NCBI GenBank assembly: GCA_038251405.1
Contig: JBBSBH010000003.1
Location: forward strand, 136,090-200,089
From: JADJLQ01 sp038251405
GTDB lineage: Bacteria > Bacteroidota > Bacteroidia > Chitinophagales > Saprospiraceae
Direction of reading: 5' to 3'
Length of the DNA stretch: 64,000 bases
The stretch's first letter is position 1; each line of letters begins with the position of its first letter. Shown piece after piece: positions 63,548 to 64,000 of the stretch. The notes under the pieces are model-generated. The model had not been told where the DNA came from. It did not search any database and worked only from the letters and a program-made list of their open reading frames with translations. Made by a program: the position numbers and the translations under genes.

Positions 63548-63860
63548 TTTAGACTTTACTCTGCTACAGCCAAGTGTTTTGTTTAAATAGATAAGGTAAT
63601 TCAGAGTGTCATCAAAGGAAATTTGCGACGGTCGAACATCATTGTAATAAGTGAATAAATGTCTAAGCTCTGATAAATAGCTTCTCTTAGTGTAAAGACT
63701 ATATTCTCCTAGATTTAGAAGATCATTAGTTCGCTGTAATGCATTAATTGCAAATTGTGAAAGTGTTTTTTTTCTTGCATAATTTTATTTTTTAGATTAG
63801 CAAGATAGGAGATTGTGATTAAACTTTTAGGAGAAACCCGTTGCGTAGCAATGTAGGTTC

Positions 63861-63987
63861 AACGTTTTGGCGCTTGGCGAAGGTGGCGATTTTCACCACA
63901 AATGTTCATGCGGAGAACCAAACTTTGATTAACCACAAAGGTGTCTGCGGAGCACTGAACCGCCACTTTTGCCAAACGCCTGTTACC
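63861..63987. repeat. attC-like palindromic repeat R14 (interrupted)
   Basis: 127 bp here plus the opening box GCTAAC at 59495-59500, separated by the IS91-like element. The sequence AACGTTTTGGCGCTTGG ... GCCAAACGCCTGTTACC is a near copy of R13. Confidence 0.72.
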
Positions 63988-64000
63988 AGTAGTGTTTCTG

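Larger units (their letters stand above)
59501..63863 (-). mobile_element. IS91-like element with a nested IS66 copy
   Basis: The left end ATTTATGAAAGTATCCGACA and the right end GTAGGTTCAAC match the deleted copy at 30.0-31.0 kb. It carries a tyrosine recombinase and an HUH transposase gene on the minus strand. IS66 (59545-61887) sits inside and has replaced about 490 bp of the element's end, including the last transposase codons. The element interrupts repeat R14: left flank CCGCTAAC and right flank GTTTTGGCGC join to give the usual opening sequence. Confidence 0.78.

Noticed and set aside
24000..64000. CRISPR array
   Set aside because: The repeats are long, imperfectly palindromic and separated by genes of different lengths, with no short regular spacers and no cas genes.
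24000..64000. REP/BIME palindromes spread by a RAYT transposase
   Set aside because: Arms differ in sequence between copies and the repeats are long and placed strictly between gene modules; no RAYT gene in the window. Not fully excluded.
1..64000. tRNA or rRNA genes
   Set aside because: No cloverleaf-like segment with a TTCRANNY-type arm and no rRNA stretch was recognised.

Overview
The window comes from a Bacteroidota chromosome, most like the Chitinophagales/Saprospirales side of the phylum (inference). Supporting signs are AT-rich DNA, a type IX secretion type-B C-terminal domain, a TonB receptor with an N-terminal carboxypeptidase-regulatory domain, Crp/Fnr and AraC regulators of Bacteroidota type, TAnnTTTG promoter boxes and weak Shine-Dalgarno signals. 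I see no rRNA, tRNA or CRISPR array.

Region 1 (1-23.6 kb) looks like ordinary chromosome. It holds an alpha/beta hydrolase translationally coupled to a lipoprotein, a secreted gliding-motility-type adhesin, a 2.9-k-residue cyclic beta-1,2-glucan synthase, a propeller lipoprotein, and a TonB receptor divergent from its likely DtxR/MntR-family repressor. It ends with an ArsI-like VOC protein running into a decayed AhpD-like pseudogene, and a more GC-rich signalling pair (receiver-metallohydrolase fusion plus multi-PAS hybrid histidine kinase).

Region 2 (about 24-64 kb) is accessory DNA of striking architecture. Modules of one to four small genes, nearly all on the minus strand, are separated by imperfect palindromes of 85-215 bp. 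Each palindrome opens with a box close to GCTAACG and closes with one close to GTTRGC. The inner arms are complementary within a copy but differ between copies. Stop codons lie 0 to about 70 bp from the closing box. The geometry resembles integron attC sites and gene cassettes, but the boxes depart from the attC consensus and no integron integrase is present. Cargo is typical accessory content: methyltransferase, VOC, AraC, alpha-hydroxy-acid oxidase, Na/Pi transporter, OsmC, metallohydrolases, GH35-like hydrolase, DPP-IV peptidase, a PstI/BsuBI-type restriction-modification pair, SRPBCC, DinB, EthD, GlxA, Crp/Fnr, amidohydrolase and unknown proteins.

Mobile elements sit in and around the palindromes. 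There is an IS110 element with a structured upstream region that could encode a bridge RNA, plus a decayed IS110 copy. An IS91-like element (HUH transposase plus tyrosine recombinase) is inserted exactly at the AAC of one palindrome and itself carries a nested IS66. A deletion derivative of that element sits at 30 kb, a third IS91-like remnant at 44.5-45.2 kb, and an IS66 end fragment at 28.3 kb. Several cargo genes are broken (esterase with one stop codon, MoaF-like fragment, truncated membrane protein), as expected for a region of high turnover.
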